The notes: generated by a model not told the origin, from the letters alone. A stretch of DNA of 64,000 nt from Leifsonia sp. fls2-241-R2A-40a (GCF_030209575.1 NZ_JARVRS010000001.1:992001-1056000), one strand, 5' to 3'. Counted from the stretch's first letter, positions 16,820 to 25,533 are shown. Made by a program: numbers and translations.

Positions 16820-17170
16820 TCAGGCTGCGAGGGCGATCGCCCCGGGAGTCTGCGGAGCAGCGGCGACGGCGGCCGGCTGCAGTTCGACGGCGGTCCGGAC
16901 CTCCCGGTCGTCGTCGCGATCCGCGACCAGGCTGAGCACCTGACCCTCGCCGAATTCGGCGGCGACGCGCGTCAGGAGTTCGCCCTCGCTGACGCCGAGG
17001 ACGCGGCACAGCGCGGCGAGGATCTCCGACGAGGCCTCCTTGCGTCCGCGTTCGATCTCCGAGAGATAGGGCACCGACACCCGGGACGTCTCCGAGAGCT
17101 GGCGCAGCGTCGTACCGCGCTCCGTCCGGATCCGGCGGAGCACTGAGCCGATCGCGTGCCTCAGAAGCAT
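16820..17170 (-). CDS. clgR: ClgR-like XRE family regulator of Clp protease genes
   Basis: 116-residue HTH protein. The N-terminal two thirds match ClgR of actinobacteria: [19 protein letters not shown], then [20 protein letters not shown]. ClgR activates clp protease/chaperone genes in relatives. The C-terminus ends GAIALAA, like the ssrA tag and like the -LAA/-AA ends through which ClgR is degraded by ClpP in Streptomyces. The ATG at 17170 follows TAGGCT by 6 bases (leaderless arrangement). Identification is by motif recognition; targets cannot be checked in this window. Confidence 0.8.
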   Translation of the reverse strand: MLLRHAIGSVLRRIRTERGTTLRQLSETSRVSVPYLSEIERGRKEASSEILAALCRVLGVSEGELLTRVAAEFGEGQVLSLVADRDDDREVRTAVELQPAAVAAAPQTPGAIALAA

Positions 17171-17317
17171 GGGGTCAGCCTATGTCGGATGCGGCGCATC
17201 CGCGCCTGCCGTGTTCCGGCGTTCTGCTCTCGGCAGAATGCCCGCGTGGATGCGCGCGATCGCGACACCCCGCGTCGCCTGCCGCCGATGTCGGTGGTCG
17301 GGCGCACAATCGTGGGC

Positions 17318-17461
17318 ATGAGAACGTTGGAGATTTGCGAACGGTGCGACGGCACGGGGGCTGACCCCGCTCAGCACTACGAGGAGATCACCATCTGCGT
17401 CGAGTGCAACGGTGACGGCTGCCACGTCACCTACTACGCCGAACTCGCGCAGACGGCCTGA
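17318..17461 (+). CDS. Small DnaJ-type zinc-finger protein
   Basis: 47-residue protein with two zinc-ribbon half-motifs, CERCDGTG (residues 7-14) and CVECNGDG (about 28-35), each a CxxCxGxG as in the DnaJ central domain. The pair would bind one zinc ion. The ATG at 17318 is preceded by CACAAT at 7 bases. No J domain or partner is nearby. Role unknown; standalone DnaJ-type zinc fingers are common in this group of bacteria. Confidence 0.7.
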   Translation: MRTLEICERCDGTGADPAQHYEEITICVECNGDGCHVTYYAELAQTA

Positions 17462-17475
17462 CCTCCGCCCGCCGC

Positions 17476-18204
17476 GTGGCGACGCCCGAGCCGCGTGCAG
17501 CAGAGGTCGCGCTGCGATTCTGCGACGCCGTGTACCCGGGCGCGACCACGGTGATCCTGGGCGGCAGTTCATCCACCGGACGTCGCACCGCGACCAGCGA
17601 CATCGACCTCCTGCTGATCGGTCCACCCTCGGCACTGGCGCACGCTGGCGCAGACGGGGCCGAGTCGCCGCGAAGTGAGGCTCGGGTCGCGCATCGCTTC
17701 GGGGAACGTTTCGACGCTTTTGCTTACACGGCCGAGGGCTTCCGCGACTGGTCGGAAAGGGATTTCGCCTCGCTGCGTCCCGTCCTCCCCTTCCTCCTCA
17801 CGGAAGGTCACCCGCTGCGGGTCGGCTCGGAGTACGACGAGTTGTACCGCTGGTCCGCCGATCGACTCGAGCTGGGCCCGCAGCAGACGGCGCACCAGCT
17901 GGAGCTGCGGCGCTACGCGATCACCGACCTGATCGACGACCTCATGGATGCGACGGAGCCGCTCGCCGCCGCAGCGATCCGCGCTGACCTCTTCCGCGAC
18001 CTCGCACAGCTCGCCCTCCTCGCCTCCAACTCATGGCTGGGAAGCGGCAAATGGCTGGCGCGGCGCTTGAGCGCGGCCGATCCACTCAGCGCTGAGGCGC
18101 TGCGCGAGTTCGCGCGGACGCCGGACCAGACGGAAGCCGCCGAACGCGCATCCCGCCTGCTCGACCGGCTCGGCGGCCGGGTCGACGGTGACCTGGTCCG
18201 CTGA
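17476..18204 (+). CDS. Nucleotidyltransferase-fold protein
   Basis: 242-residue protein with a pol-beta-type nucleotidyltransferase motif near residues 29-49: GGSSSTGRRTATSDIDLLLI gives the GS plus DxD metal site. The C-terminal half is helical (HEPN-like) and may bind the acceptor substrate. The GTG at 17476 starts 14 bases after the small zinc-finger gene, so they may be cotranscribed. Acceptor and donor unknown; it is not a recognisable aminoglycoside-modifying enzyme. Confidence 0.75.
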   Translation: MATPEPRAAEVALRFCDAVYPGATTVILGGSSSTGRRTATSDIDLLLIGPPSALAHAGADGAESPRSEARVAHRFGERFDAFAYTAEGFRDWSERDFASLRPVLPFLLTEGHPLRVGSEYDELYRWSADRLELGPQQTAHQLELRRYAITDLIDDLMDATEPLAAAAIRADLFRDLAQLALLASNSWLGSGKWLARRLSAADPLSAEALREFARTPDQTEAAERASRLLDRLGGRVDGDLVR

Positions 18205-18223
18205 GCGAAGCCCCGTGTCGCGC

Positions 18224-18871
18224 TCAGGCCGCGATCTTCGCCGCGGCCAGGTCGTCGAACAAGTCGGTGTTGAACTGGAAGGCCAGCGCAACCTCGCCGA
18301 TCACGCGGTCGCGCTCCTCCTCCGTCCACTGCACGGCATCCAGTTGCGACCGGTAGGTGTCCTTGAACAGCTTCGGCTTCGCGATGTCGGCGAACAGGTA
18401 GAAGCCCACGCCGTTGGTCTCGAAGCCGTACTGCCGCTGGAGCAGCGTACGGATGATCTGGCCGCCGGAGAGGTCGCCGAGGTAGCGGGTGTAGTGGTGC
18501 GCGATGAATCCGCCCGGCCACTCCCGGCCGACCTCGCGGATGCGGGCCGTGTAGCGGACGGTCGACGGAAGCGGGGCGATCCGGTCGCGCCAGCTCTCGC
18601 CCAGGAGGAACTCGAGGTCGGTCTCGATGGCCGGCAGACGCGTGAGCTTCGGACTGATGAACAGGGCGGCGACGGGATCGTCGCCCATGCGCACCGCCGC
18701 CTCTTCGAGCGCCTCGTAGATGAAGTAGTGCTGCGAGAGGAGCGAGATGTAATCGTCGCGGCAGCCCTTGCCGCTCATCAGGTCCTGCATGAAGACCGCG
18801 CCCTCGCTCTCCGAGTGCACGGCTCGCGTACGTTCACGCAGCGCTTCGGAGAAAGGGATCGGTTCAGCCAT
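18224..18871 (-). CDS. Heme oxygenase (biliverdin-producing)
   Basis: 215-residue HmuO-type heme oxygenase, which opens heme to biliverdin, CO and iron. The proximal heme ligand is H19 (RTRAVHSESE), and the distal-helix glycine motif LGDLSGGQ lies near residues 130-137. Length matches corynebacterial HmuO. An IdeR/DtxR-type iron box lies just upstream (18885-18903), so it should be induced by iron starvation. The C-terminus ends KIAA, resembling a weak ssrA-like degron. Monocistronic. Confidence 0.93.
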   Translation of the reverse strand: MAEPIPFSEALRERTRAVHSESEGAVFMQDLMSGKGCRDDYISLLSQHYFIYEALEEAAVRMGDDPVAALFISPKLTRLPAIETDLEFLLGESWRDRIAPLPSTVRYTARIREVGREWPGGFIAHHYTRYLGDLSGGQIIRTLLQRQYGFETNGVGFYLFADIAKPKLFKDTYRSQLDAVQWTEEERDRVIGEVALAFQFNTDLFDDLAAAKIAA

Positions 18872-18884
18872 CGGGTCTCCTGAC

Positions 18885-18903
18885 TTAGGGGAGGCTTACC
18901 TCA
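18885..18903. promoter_or_regulatory. IdeR/DtxR-type iron box before heme oxygenase
   Basis: The 19-mer TTAGGGGAGGCTTACCTCA matches 15 of 19 positions of the DtxR/IdeR consensus TTAGGTTAGGCTAACCTAA. It ends 14 bases before the heme oxygenase start codon, a typical repressor position. Confidence 0.8.
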
Positions 18904-18959
18904 GCCTTTCGCATCCCCCGCCTGCCGTCAAGGCGGCCTGGTGGCTGCTGGCTGCGGCC

Positions 18960-19385
18960 CTACGTCAGGGCAGGAACCGAGAACGGCGGCTCCGTCACGC
19001 CGTCGAGGTGATGCGCGTCTGCGGGATCCGACCCGATCGCGACCTGCCGGTTCATCGAGTCGACATGGAGGACGGAAGGCCGGAATGCCCTAGCCTCCGC
19101 GTCTGCGAGCATCGCGTACGTGACGATGATGACCAGGTCGCCGACGCCTGCCAGGTGAGCTGCGGCACCGTTCACGCCGATCACCCCGCTCCCCCGTTCA
19201 CCCTCGATCACGTAGGTCTCGAACCGGGCGCCATTGTTGATGTTGAGCACCGCGACCTGTTCGCCGGGGAGCATATCGGCTGCGTCCATCAAGTCGCGGT
19301 CGACGGTGAGGGAGCCCACATAGTGCAGGTCCGCATGGGAGACAGTCGCCCGGTGGATCTTGGACTTGAGCATCGTTCGAATCAT
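18960..19385 (-). CDS. panD: Aspartate 1-decarboxylase
   Basis: 141-residue PanD proenzyme, which makes beta-alanine for pantothenate. Self-cleavage occurs between G24 and S25 (YVGSLTVD) to form the pyruvoyl cofactor. Other family features are the N-terminal [18 protein letters not shown] and [14 protein letters not shown]. The C-terminus is slightly longer than in E. coli. No other pan gene is in the window. The gap to the divergent tag gene is about 160 bases and holds a TATAAG-like -10. Confidence 0.95.
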   Translation of the reverse strand: MIRTMLKSKIHRATVSHADLHYVGSLTVDRDLMDAADMLPGEQVAVLNINNGARFETYVIEGERGSGVIGVNGAAAHLAGVGDLVIIVTYAMLADAEARAFRPSVLHVDSMNRQVAIGSDPADAHHLDGVTEPPFSVPALT

Positions 19386-19547
19386 CGTCTACTCCTCGCA
19401 GCTGAGGCTGATCGGTGGCCCCGGTGTGTCCGGCGTCTTGCCGCATAGCATATAAGTGAGTGATCCTCAGTGTCTCCCCACCTTCGGGGCACAATTCGGG
19501 CGCCGCAGACTATTATTCGGCAACCGGCTCAGGATGGAGGACTCGCC

Positions 19548-20162
19548 ATGGCCGACTGGAGCGCGGGATCGGTGTCACCCGGTCCCGACGGACGGCTGCG
19601 CTGTCACTGGGCCTCGGAGAACGCCGGCGACGCGCAGCTGCTCCGCTATCACGACGAGGAGTGGGGTACACCCACACGCGACGACGCGCCCGTGTTCGAG
19701 GCCCTCTCGCTCGGGGTGTTCCAGGCAGGGCTCAACTGGCTGACCATCCTGCACAAGCGGGATGCGTTTCGCCGGGCCTTCCACGGCTTCGAGCCGTCCC
19801 GCATCGCAGCGATGAGCGAGGCGGAGGTGGACGCCCTCTTCGAGGACGCGGCGATCATCCGCAACCGGGCGAAGATCCTGGCGACCGTCCGCAACGCCCG
19901 GACGATGCTTGCGACTGCAGACGGTCTGGCGGCCTCCGCCCACGCGTTCGCGCCGAAGGAGCGCATCCGGCCGCGCCGCGGATCCGACGTCGCCGCATCC
20001 ACGCCCGAGTCCACGGCGCTCAGCGCGCGCCTCAAGGCGGACGGCTACGCCTTCGTGGGACCCACCAGCACCTACACGTTCATGCAATCGATCGGCGTGG
20101 TGAACGACCACATCGCCGGGTGCTACCGCGGCGACGAAATCGACGGGACCTCCACCGGATAG
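19548..20162 (+). CDS. tag: DNA-3-methyladenine glycosylase I
   Basis: 204-residue base-excision enzyme that removes 3-methyladenine from DNA. The zinc snap residues appear as C19, H35, H188 and C192, matching the E. coli TAG pattern (Cys-His and His-xxx-Cys). Conserved substrate-pocket stretches are HDEEWG, LSLGVFQAGLNWLTIL and IIRNRAKI. The ATG at 19548 has GGAGGA 7 bases upstream. About 15 residues of polar N-terminus precede the usual start. Confidence 0.93.
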   Translation: MADWSAGSVSPGPDGRLRCHWASENAGDAQLLRYHDEEWGTPTRDDAPVFEALSLGVFQAGLNWLTILHKRDAFRRAFHGFEPSRIAAMSEAEVDALFEDAAIIRNRAKILATVRNARTMLATADGLAASAHAFAPKERIRPRRGSDVAASTPESTALSARLKADGYAFVGPTSTYTFMQSIGVVNDHIAGCYRGDEIDGTSTG

Positions 20163-20227
20163 GACTGTCATCGCGCCTTATCGTGTGCGCAATCGCCACG
20201 AAACACGCGGCTCGTAGCGTGGTGACC

Positions 20228-20476
20228 ATGATCCTGGCCACCTTGCTCGCCGTCGCCAGCGTGGTGCTGCTCGCCGTCGCCGGGATCGCGCACCTGGCGC
20301 TCTTCCCCTACGCGACCGAGAAGACGGTCGTCCGGTGGCTCCTCCCGGTCATGGCCGTTCCTGTCGCCGGCCCGCTCGCGTGGTTCGTCTTCGCCCTCGC
20401 CACGACCGTCCGCGTCCGGTGGGCCATCGGCCGGATGACCCGGCTCACGGGCATCCCCCCGGTGCAGCAGCGGTAA
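20228..20476 (+). CDS. Small two-helix membrane protein
   Basis: 82-residue hydrophobic protein with two predicted membrane helices (about residues 2-22 and 35-57) and a basic C-terminus RVRWAIGRMTRLTGIPPVQQ. The ATG at 20228 is chosen because TAGCGT stands 7 bases before it. No family recognised. It sits between tag and the YajQ gene on the same strand, 54 bases before the latter. Confidence 0.6.
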   Translation: MILATLLAVASVVLLAVAGIAHLALFPYATEKTVVRWLLPVMAVPVAGPLAWFVFALATTVRVRWAIGRMTRLTGIPPVQQR

Positions 20477-20530
20477 TCGCCGTAGAATCGTTCGACACCA
20501 GTACCGTCTCAAGCTAGTGGAGCGATTAAC

Positions 20531-21019
20531 GTGGCAGACTCCTCGTTCGACGTCGTCAGCAAGGTCGACAAGATGGAGGCGGACAACGCCGTCAACCAGG
20601 CCCGCAAAGAGGTCGACCAGCGCTACGACTTCAAGAATGTCGGCGCATCCGTCGAGTGGAGCGGCGAGAAGGTCCTCCTCAAGGCCAACACCGAGGAGCG
20701 CGTGAAGGCCGTCCTCGAGGTCCTCGAGTCGAAGTTCATCAAGCGCGGCATCACCCTGAAGTCCCTCGATGAGGGCAAGCCCTACGCCTCCGGCAAGGAG
20801 TTCCGGCTCGAGGTGGGCCTGAAGGACGGCATCGAGCAGGACGCCGCAAAGAAGATCTCGAAACTGATCCGCGACGAGGCGCCCAAGAGCGTCAAGGCCC
20901 AGATCCAGGGCGACGAGCTCCGCGTCAGCTCCAAGAGCCGCGACGACCTCCAGGCCACGATGGCGCTGCTGAAGGGTGCCGACCTGGACGTCGCCCTGCA
21001 GTTCGTCAACCTGCGCTGA
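20531..21019 (+). CDS. YajQ family nucleotide-binding protein
   Basis: 162-residue YajQ-family protein of two ferredoxin-like domains. Hallmarks are FDVVSKVDKMEADNAVNQA at the N-terminus, QRYDFKNVGASVEW, and the C-terminal LQATMALLKGADLDVALQFV. Relatives bind cyclic di-GMP or nucleic acid. Length matches the family. The start is GTG with GGAG about 9 bases upstream. Its 3' end overlaps the convergent hydrolase gene by 14 bases. Confidence 0.93.
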   Translation: MADSSFDVVSKVDKMEADNAVNQARKEVDQRYDFKNVGASVEWSGEKVLLKANTEERVKAVLEVLESKFIKRGITLKSLDEGKPYASGKEFRLEVGLKDGIEQDAAKKISKLIRDEAPKSVKAQIQGDELRVSSKSRDDLQATMALLKGADLDVALQFVNLR

Positions 21020-22007
21020 GGTAGCCCCGCATCCACCGCGTGATTGCGGCGTAGGCCGCCTGCCGCACCGGCGGCCGGGACAGGAAGACGTCGTGGAGCG
21101 CATCCTCGACCCACGAGACGGTGACCGTCGGCGCGAGTTCGAGGGCACGCTGCGCGATATCGCGGACGACGAGCACGACGTCCGAACGGAGCATGTCCGG
21201 CGTCCAGTACGGCAGCAGCGTTGAGCGTGCGGACAGCAGGGTGAGCACCGGCGCATCGATGTGGAGGCCCGCCGCCACGCGGGCGTGCCCCGCGAGGATC
21301 GCGGTCAGCCACGCCGGGTGGACGGTGAAGCCGCGCACCGGACGCCAGGCCAGGTCGTAGTCCCATTCGCCGTCCATCGTCCGGGAGACGGTGCGCGTGT
21401 AGAAGCCGAGGTCGACGTTCGGCATCGCCGCTTTGGGGTCGAGCCGCGCCCGGAGGTCCACGAGCGGGGTCAGCGCGGCTCGCCCGACCGAGCGTGCCTG
21501 GAACTCCAGCCACGGGCTGTTGAGCACCAGTGCGTCCACCCGCCCGGGATGCCGGTCCGCCCACAGGCTGAGCGTCAGGCCGCCGGTCGAATGGCCCAGC
21601 AGGATGAGGCGCCGGCCGTCCGCGCGGGAGGTGCCCTCACCGTGACCGATCGCCGTCAGTGCCGCTTCGATGTCCTCGTCATACACGGCGAGGTCGTTGA
21701 CGAAGCCCGGCGTCTGGCCCTTTCGGAGGCTGCGCCCGTACTTCCGCAGATCGAGCGCGTGGAAGCGAGCCCCCTGGTCGTGCCAGAAGCGGGCCAGCTC
21801 CGTCTGGAAGAAGTAGTCCGACCAGCCGTGCACGTAAAGGACGTCGGCGTCGGCCGCCGGTCCGCGGTGCAAGTGCAGGTGCGGCGGAGGAGAGAAGCGG
21901 ACGAGGGTCGCGACGACGTCGCCCTCTGCGTCGGGGCTCATCGGCAGCGTCAACTGCTCGAAGGGCTCGCCGAGGACGTCCGTCCGCCACTCTCCCCTGT
22001 TCGCCAT
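21006..22007 (-). CDS. Alpha/beta hydrolase (monoacylglycerol-lipase-like)
   Basis: 333-residue serine hydrolase. The oxyanion strand is VLYVHGWSDYF near residue 60, the nucleophile elbow is GHSTGG near 139, and the catalytic His is in EDALHDVFLS near 305. The size and HGW motif resemble lysophospholipase/monoacylglycerol lipases. It is the last gene of the minus-strand run menG, polyprenyl synthase, ferredoxin-NADP reductase, hydrolase, starting 14 bases after the reductase. Substrate unknown. Confidence 0.85.
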   Translation of the reverse strand: MANRGEWRTDVLGEPFEQLTLPMSPDAEGDVVATLVRFSPPPHLHLHRGPAADADVLYVHGWSDYFFQTELARFWHDQGARFHALDLRKYGRSLRKGQTPGFVNDLAVYDEDIEAALTAIGHGEGTSRADGRRLILLGHSTGGLTLSLWADRHPGRVDALVLNSPWLEFQARSVGRAALTPLVDLRARLDPKAAMPNVDLGFYTRTVSRTMDGEWDYDLAWRPVRGFTVHPAWLTAILAGHARVAAGLHIDAPVLTLLSARSTLLPYWTPDMLRSDVVLVVRDIAQRALELAPTVTVSWVEDALHDVFLSRPPVRQAAYAAITRWMRGYLSAG

Positions 22008-22021
22008 GTCCCCCGGACCGC

Positions 22022-23407
22022 TTAGTCGGCGGCCGGCCCGCTGGCCACGGATTCAGGGTTCGACACCCGCACCATCTCGTCCCGCGGGACCACCTTGACG
22101 CGAGCGCGCCCGCGCTCGGAGCCGAGGGCCTGCTCGTGGGCGTCGAGGTTGTGCCAGCCGTCGAGTGTCGTGAACTCCACACCCCGCTCGCGCAGGAGGT
22201 TCTCCACAGATTGCTCGTCGGGGTCTGCGGGAGACCACCAGTTTCCCTGATCGTTGATCACATGCTTGATCGTTTCCATGGCGTCCGACTTCGTGTGACC
22301 GATGAGTCCGACCGGACCGCGCTTGATCCACCCTGTCGCGTACACGCCGTACATGCGCTCGTTGTCGCCCTTGCGCAGCACCTGGCCCTCATGGTTCGGG
22401 ATCACACCGTGCTTGCGGTCGAAGGGGATGCCCGGGAGCGGCGACCCGAAGTAACCGACGGCGCGGTACAGCGCGTCGATCTCGAGCTCGCGGATCTCGC
22501 CGGTACCGCGCACGCCGCCCTCGCCGTCCGGAGCGGTGCGCTCATAACGGAAGGCGCGCACGTTGCCGTTCTCGTCGCCCACGACCTCCAGCGGCTTCGC
22601 GTAGAAGTGGAGGTGCAACCGGCGCGAGGCGTTTCCGACCTCCCGCTGCCGCCACTGCTGCAGCACGCGATCGATCACCATCACCTGCTTGTTGCTGGCG
22701 ACCGCCGCCTTCGACTGCTCGTCGTAGTCGAAGTCCTCGTCGTACAAGATCATGTCGACGTCGCGCAGCTCGCCGAGTTCGCGCAGCTCGAGCGGAGTGA
22801 ACTTCACCTGAGCCGGGCCGCGACGGCCGAAGACGTGCACGTCGGTGACCGGCGACGCCTTCAGGCCCTCGTAGACGTTGTCCGGGATCTCGGTCGGAAG
22901 GAGGTCGTCGGCGTGCTTCGCGAGCATGCGGGAGACGTCGAGCGCGACGTTGCCGTTGCCGATGACGGCGACGGACTTGGCCTCCAGCGGCCAGGTGCGC
23001 GGGACATCCGGGTGTCCGTCGAACCAGCTGACGAAGTCGGCCGCGCCGTAGGAGCCCTTCAGTTCGATGCCGGGGATCTCGAGGTCGGCGTCGCGCACCG
23101 CGCCGGTGGAGAAGATGACCGCGTTGTAGTGACGCTTCAGGTCCTCGAGCGTGATGTCACGGCCGTACTCCACGTTGCCGAAGATCCGGATGTCGCCACG
23201 GTCGAGCACATCGCGCAGCGCCGTGATGATCCCCTTGATGCGCGGGTGGTCGGGCGCCACGCCGTAGCGGACGAGGCCGTACGGGGCGGGCAGCTGCTCG
23301 AACAGGTCGATCGACACGTCGAAGGCGCGCTCGGCCTTCAAGAGGATGTCGGCGGCGTAGATGCCCGCCGGTCCGGCGCCGACGATGGCCAGTCGGAGTT
23401 TGGTCAT
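22022..23407 (-). CDS. Ferredoxin/adrenodoxin-type NADP+ reductase (FprA-like)
   Basis: 461-residue FAD enzyme of the adrenodoxin-reductase/FprA type. The FAD site is VGAGPAGIYAADILLK (about residues 9-24), followed by PYGLVRYGVAPDHP. The NADP site is VIGNGNVALDVSRML (about 150-164), and ATGWIKRGPVGLIGHTKSDA near 380 is the usual C-terminal motif. It passes electrons between NADPH and ferredoxin, as for cytochrome P450 or Fe-S enzymes. It follows the polyprenyl synthase gene by 30 bases. Confidence 0.93.
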   Translation of the reverse strand: MTKLRLAIVGAGPAGIYAADILLKAERAFDVSIDLFEQLPAPYGLVRYGVAPDHPRIKGIITALRDVLDRGDIRIFGNVEYGRDITLEDLKRHYNAVIFSTGAVRDADLEIPGIELKGSYGAADFVSWFDGHPDVPRTWPLEAKSVAVIGNGNVALDVSRMLAKHADDLLPTEIPDNVYEGLKASPVTDVHVFGRRGPAQVKFTPLELRELGELRDVDMILYDEDFDYDEQSKAAVASNKQVMVIDRVLQQWRQREVGNASRRLHLHFYAKPLEVVGDENGNVRAFRYERTAPDGEGGVRGTGEIRELEIDALYRAVGYFGSPLPGIPFDRKHGVIPNHEGQVLRKGDNERMYGVYATGWIKRGPVGLIGHTKSDAMETIKHVINDQGNWWSPADPDEQSVENLLRERGVEFTTLDGWHNLDAHEQALGSERGRARVKVVPRDEMVRVSNPESVASGPAAD

Positions 23408-23437
23408 GCGTTGCTTCCTTCTGAGGTTGCTCGTCGC

Positions 23438-24514
23438 TCAGCTCGAGCGCTCGACGATCGTGTCCGCGAAACGGACAAGAGCCTTCTTCACCGGGCCGTC
23501 CGGCAGGGGTGCCAGCGCCTCCACGGCTTCACGCGCCCAGCGGTGCGCCTCCTCCAGCGTCTGACGCGTCACTTCGTGCTCGCGCAGCGCAGCAATGGCG
23601 TCCATGGCGGCGGGAGTCACCTCGCCGTCCTCGGCCGAACCCATCACGTCGCGCTCGAGGCGCTCGAGCAGCTCCGCGGCGTCCGGCTCGGTGGCCGCGC
23701 GTTCGCGCAGGCGCAGGACGGGCAGGGTGGCGACGCCCGCACGCAGGTCGTTGCCCGGAGTCTTCCCCGTCTCGGACACGCCCTGGGACGAGAGATCGAT
23801 GACATCGTCGATGAGCTGGAAGGCGACGCCGATCTTCTCACCGAAGACGACGACGGGCTCCTCGTACTCCGTGGGCGAGTTCGAAAAGACGACGCCCATC
23901 TGGGCGGCGACGGCGATGAGCGAACCGGTCTTGTCCTTGAGCACGCCGATGTAGTGCTCCACCGGGTCCTCGCCGTCCTGCGGGCCGATGGTCTCGTGCA
24001 GCTGCCCCAGGCAGAGCCGTTCGAACGTATCGGCCTGCAATTGGATGGCGCGCTCGCCCAGCGCCGAGACCAGTTTGCTGGCACGGGCGAAGAGCAGGTC
24101 TCCAGTAAGCACGGCCACGGAGTTGCCCCAGACGAATTGTGCGCTGGGGACGCCGCGGCGCATCTGCGAGTCGTCCATGACGTCGTCGTGGTACAGCGAA
24201 GCGAGGTGCGTGATCTCGACGGCTTCCGCCGCCTGGATGACGTCGGCGTTGGTGCCGGTCCCCAGTTGCGCGGCCAGCAGGGTCAGCATCGGCCGGACGC
24301 GCTTGCCGCCGGCCTCGAGCAGGTAGCGGGCGGTGACGTCGGCCAGGTTGTCGGCGAAGCGCATCTCACGATGCAGACCCTCCTCGACCTGCGCCAGCCC
24401 GGCATCGACGGCGTTCGCGAGCTCGCGGTCCTCGCCGCGGATGAAGATCCGCTCGGTGAAGCCGAGTTGGCCGGTCAGCGACTGGCGTCGCACGGCCGGG
24501 ACACTTCGTGGCAC
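23438..24514 (-). CDS. Trans-isoprenyl (menaquinone side chain) diphosphate synthase
   Basis: 358-residue polyprenyl diphosphate synthase that extends allylic diphosphates with isopentenyl diphosphate. Both Asp-rich motifs are visible: LYHDDVMDD near residue 115 and FQLIDDVIDL near 240, with GGKRVRPML near 70. Being directly coupled to menG (its GTG shares one base with the menG stop) it probably makes the menaquinone side chain. The GTG at 24514 is preceded by GGGGGAG. A long upstream extension of the frame is antisense noise within menG. Confidence 0.9.
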   Translation of the reverse strand: MPRSVPAVRRQSLTGQLGFTERIFIRGEDRELANAVDAGLAQVEEGLHREMRFADNLADVTARYLLEAGGKRVRPMLTLLAAQLGTGTNADVIQAAEAVEITHLASLYHDDVMDDSQMRRGVPSAQFVWGNSVAVLTGDLLFARASKLVSALGERAIQLQADTFERLCLGQLHETIGPQDGEDPVEHYIGVLKDKTGSLIAVAAQMGVVFSNSPTEYEEPVVVFGEKIGVAFQLIDDVIDLSSQGVSETGKTPGNDLRAGVATLPVLRLRERAATEPDAAELLERLERDVMGSAEDGEVTPAAMDAIAALREHEVTRQTLEEAHRWAREAVEALAPLPDGPVKKALVRFADTIVERSS

Positions 24515-25533
24515 TACTCCCCCTCGGGCGGGACGGTCGACGCAGGATCTTCGGAACGGGCGGGCCCGGTGGATGCCGAGCCGGTGGACTCCGGGGCGGC
24601 CTTCGGCGGGGCGGCCTTCGGCTTCCGCGGCGTGGACGACGCGGGCTTGGGCTTCGCGGTGGCCGGCGTCTTCGCACGCGCGGAGGCAGCGGGCTTCGGC
24701 GCGGTCGCGGACGGCGCCTTGGGGCTTGCGGCTTTTGTCGTCTTCGGCTTCGCGGCAGGCGACGAGGACGCCGCTTCGGCGGCCGGCGCCGGGGCCGGCG
24801 CCGGGGCCGGGGAAACGGGCAGCTCTGCAGGCAGCGGCTTGAAACCGCGGTGGAGCGCGACGATTCCGGCCGTGAGGTTGCGGTACGCGACCCGCTCGAA
24901 GCCGGCCTCGCGCATCCACTCGGCCAGAGCGCGCTGGTCCGGCCACGCCTGGATGGACTCCATCAGGTACTCGTACGCAGCCGGGTTGGAGCTCGCCACG
25001 CGTGCGAGCACGGGCATCCCGTACTTGAGATATGCGGCGTACCCGGCGCGAACGGGAGCGAGGGGCGGCTGCGAGAACTCGCACACGACGACCCTGCCGC
25101 CGGGCTTGACCACCCGGAAGAATTCGGCGAGCGCCTTCTTCGGGTCGACGATGTTCCTCAGGCCGAACGAGATCGTCACCGCGTCGAACGAATCGTCGTC
25201 GAAGGGAAGCGCCGTCGCGTCCGCCTGCACGAACCGGATGAAGGGGTTGCCGGCCTGTCGCTCGCGACCCACGTCGATCATCCCGGCGGAGAAGTCCGCC
25301 GCGACGACGGACGCGCCGTTGCGGGCCAGCGACGCGCTGGAGGTGCCGGTGCCCGCCGCGACATCGAGGATCGACTCGCCGACCTGGGGGTCGACGGCGC
25401 GCGTCGTCGCCACACGCCAGAGCGCCGCGTTGCCGACGGACAGGACGGCGTTGGTCCGGTCGTAGCGCGTCGACACCTGGTCGAACATGGCGGCGACCTG
25501 GGCGGGCTGCTTGCTGAGGTCGGCCTTACTCAC
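24514..25533 (-). CDS. menG: Demethylmenaquinone methyltransferase with long basic Ala/Pro-rich tail
   Basis: 339-residue UbiE/MenG methyltransferase, the last step of menaquinone synthesis. Residues 1-230 are a normal MenG: VSTRYDRTNAVLS, SAM motif ILDVAAGTGTSSASLA near 54, FGLRNI and PGGRVVVCEFS. Residues about 235-339 are an added low-complexity tail rich in Ala, Pro, Lys and Thr, like a histone H1 tail. The GTG start follows TAAGCT by 6 bases (leaderless). It begins the operon with polyprenyl synthase and FprA-like reductase. Confidence 0.92.
   Translation of the reverse strand: MSKADLSKQPAQVAAMFDQVSTRYDRTNAVLSVGNAALWRVATTRAVDPQVGESILDVAAGTGTSSASLARNGASVVAADFSAGMIDVGRERQAGNPFIRFVQADATALPFDDDSFDAVTISFGLRNIVDPKKALAEFFRVVKPGGRVVVCEFSQPPLAPVRAGYAAYLKYGMPVLARVASSNPAAYEYLMESIQAWPDQRALAEWMREAGFERVAYRNLTAGIVALHRGFKPLPAELPVSPAPAPAPAPAAEAASSSPAAKPKTTKAASPKAPSATAPKPAASARAKTPATAKPKPASSTPRKPKAAPPKAAPESTGSASTGPARSEDPASTVPPEGE

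Noticed and set aside
24596-24830. A repeat array (CRISPR-like or minisatellite) in the menG tail
   Set aside because: The repetitiveness is codon-level Ala/Pro/Lys low complexity in frame with menG; there are no regular repeat and spacer units.
23438-25084. Polyprenyl synthase as a 548-residue protein
   Set aside because: The first 190 residues are an alternate frame of menG. The GTG at 24514 with GGGGGAG upstream gives the family-size protein.
22136-25465. A 1109-codon open frame on the plus strand
   Set aside because: It lies antisense to the FprA-like, polyprenyl synthase and menG genes, has no family motif and shows the Arg/Gly/Ala-rich composition of high-GC shadow frames.
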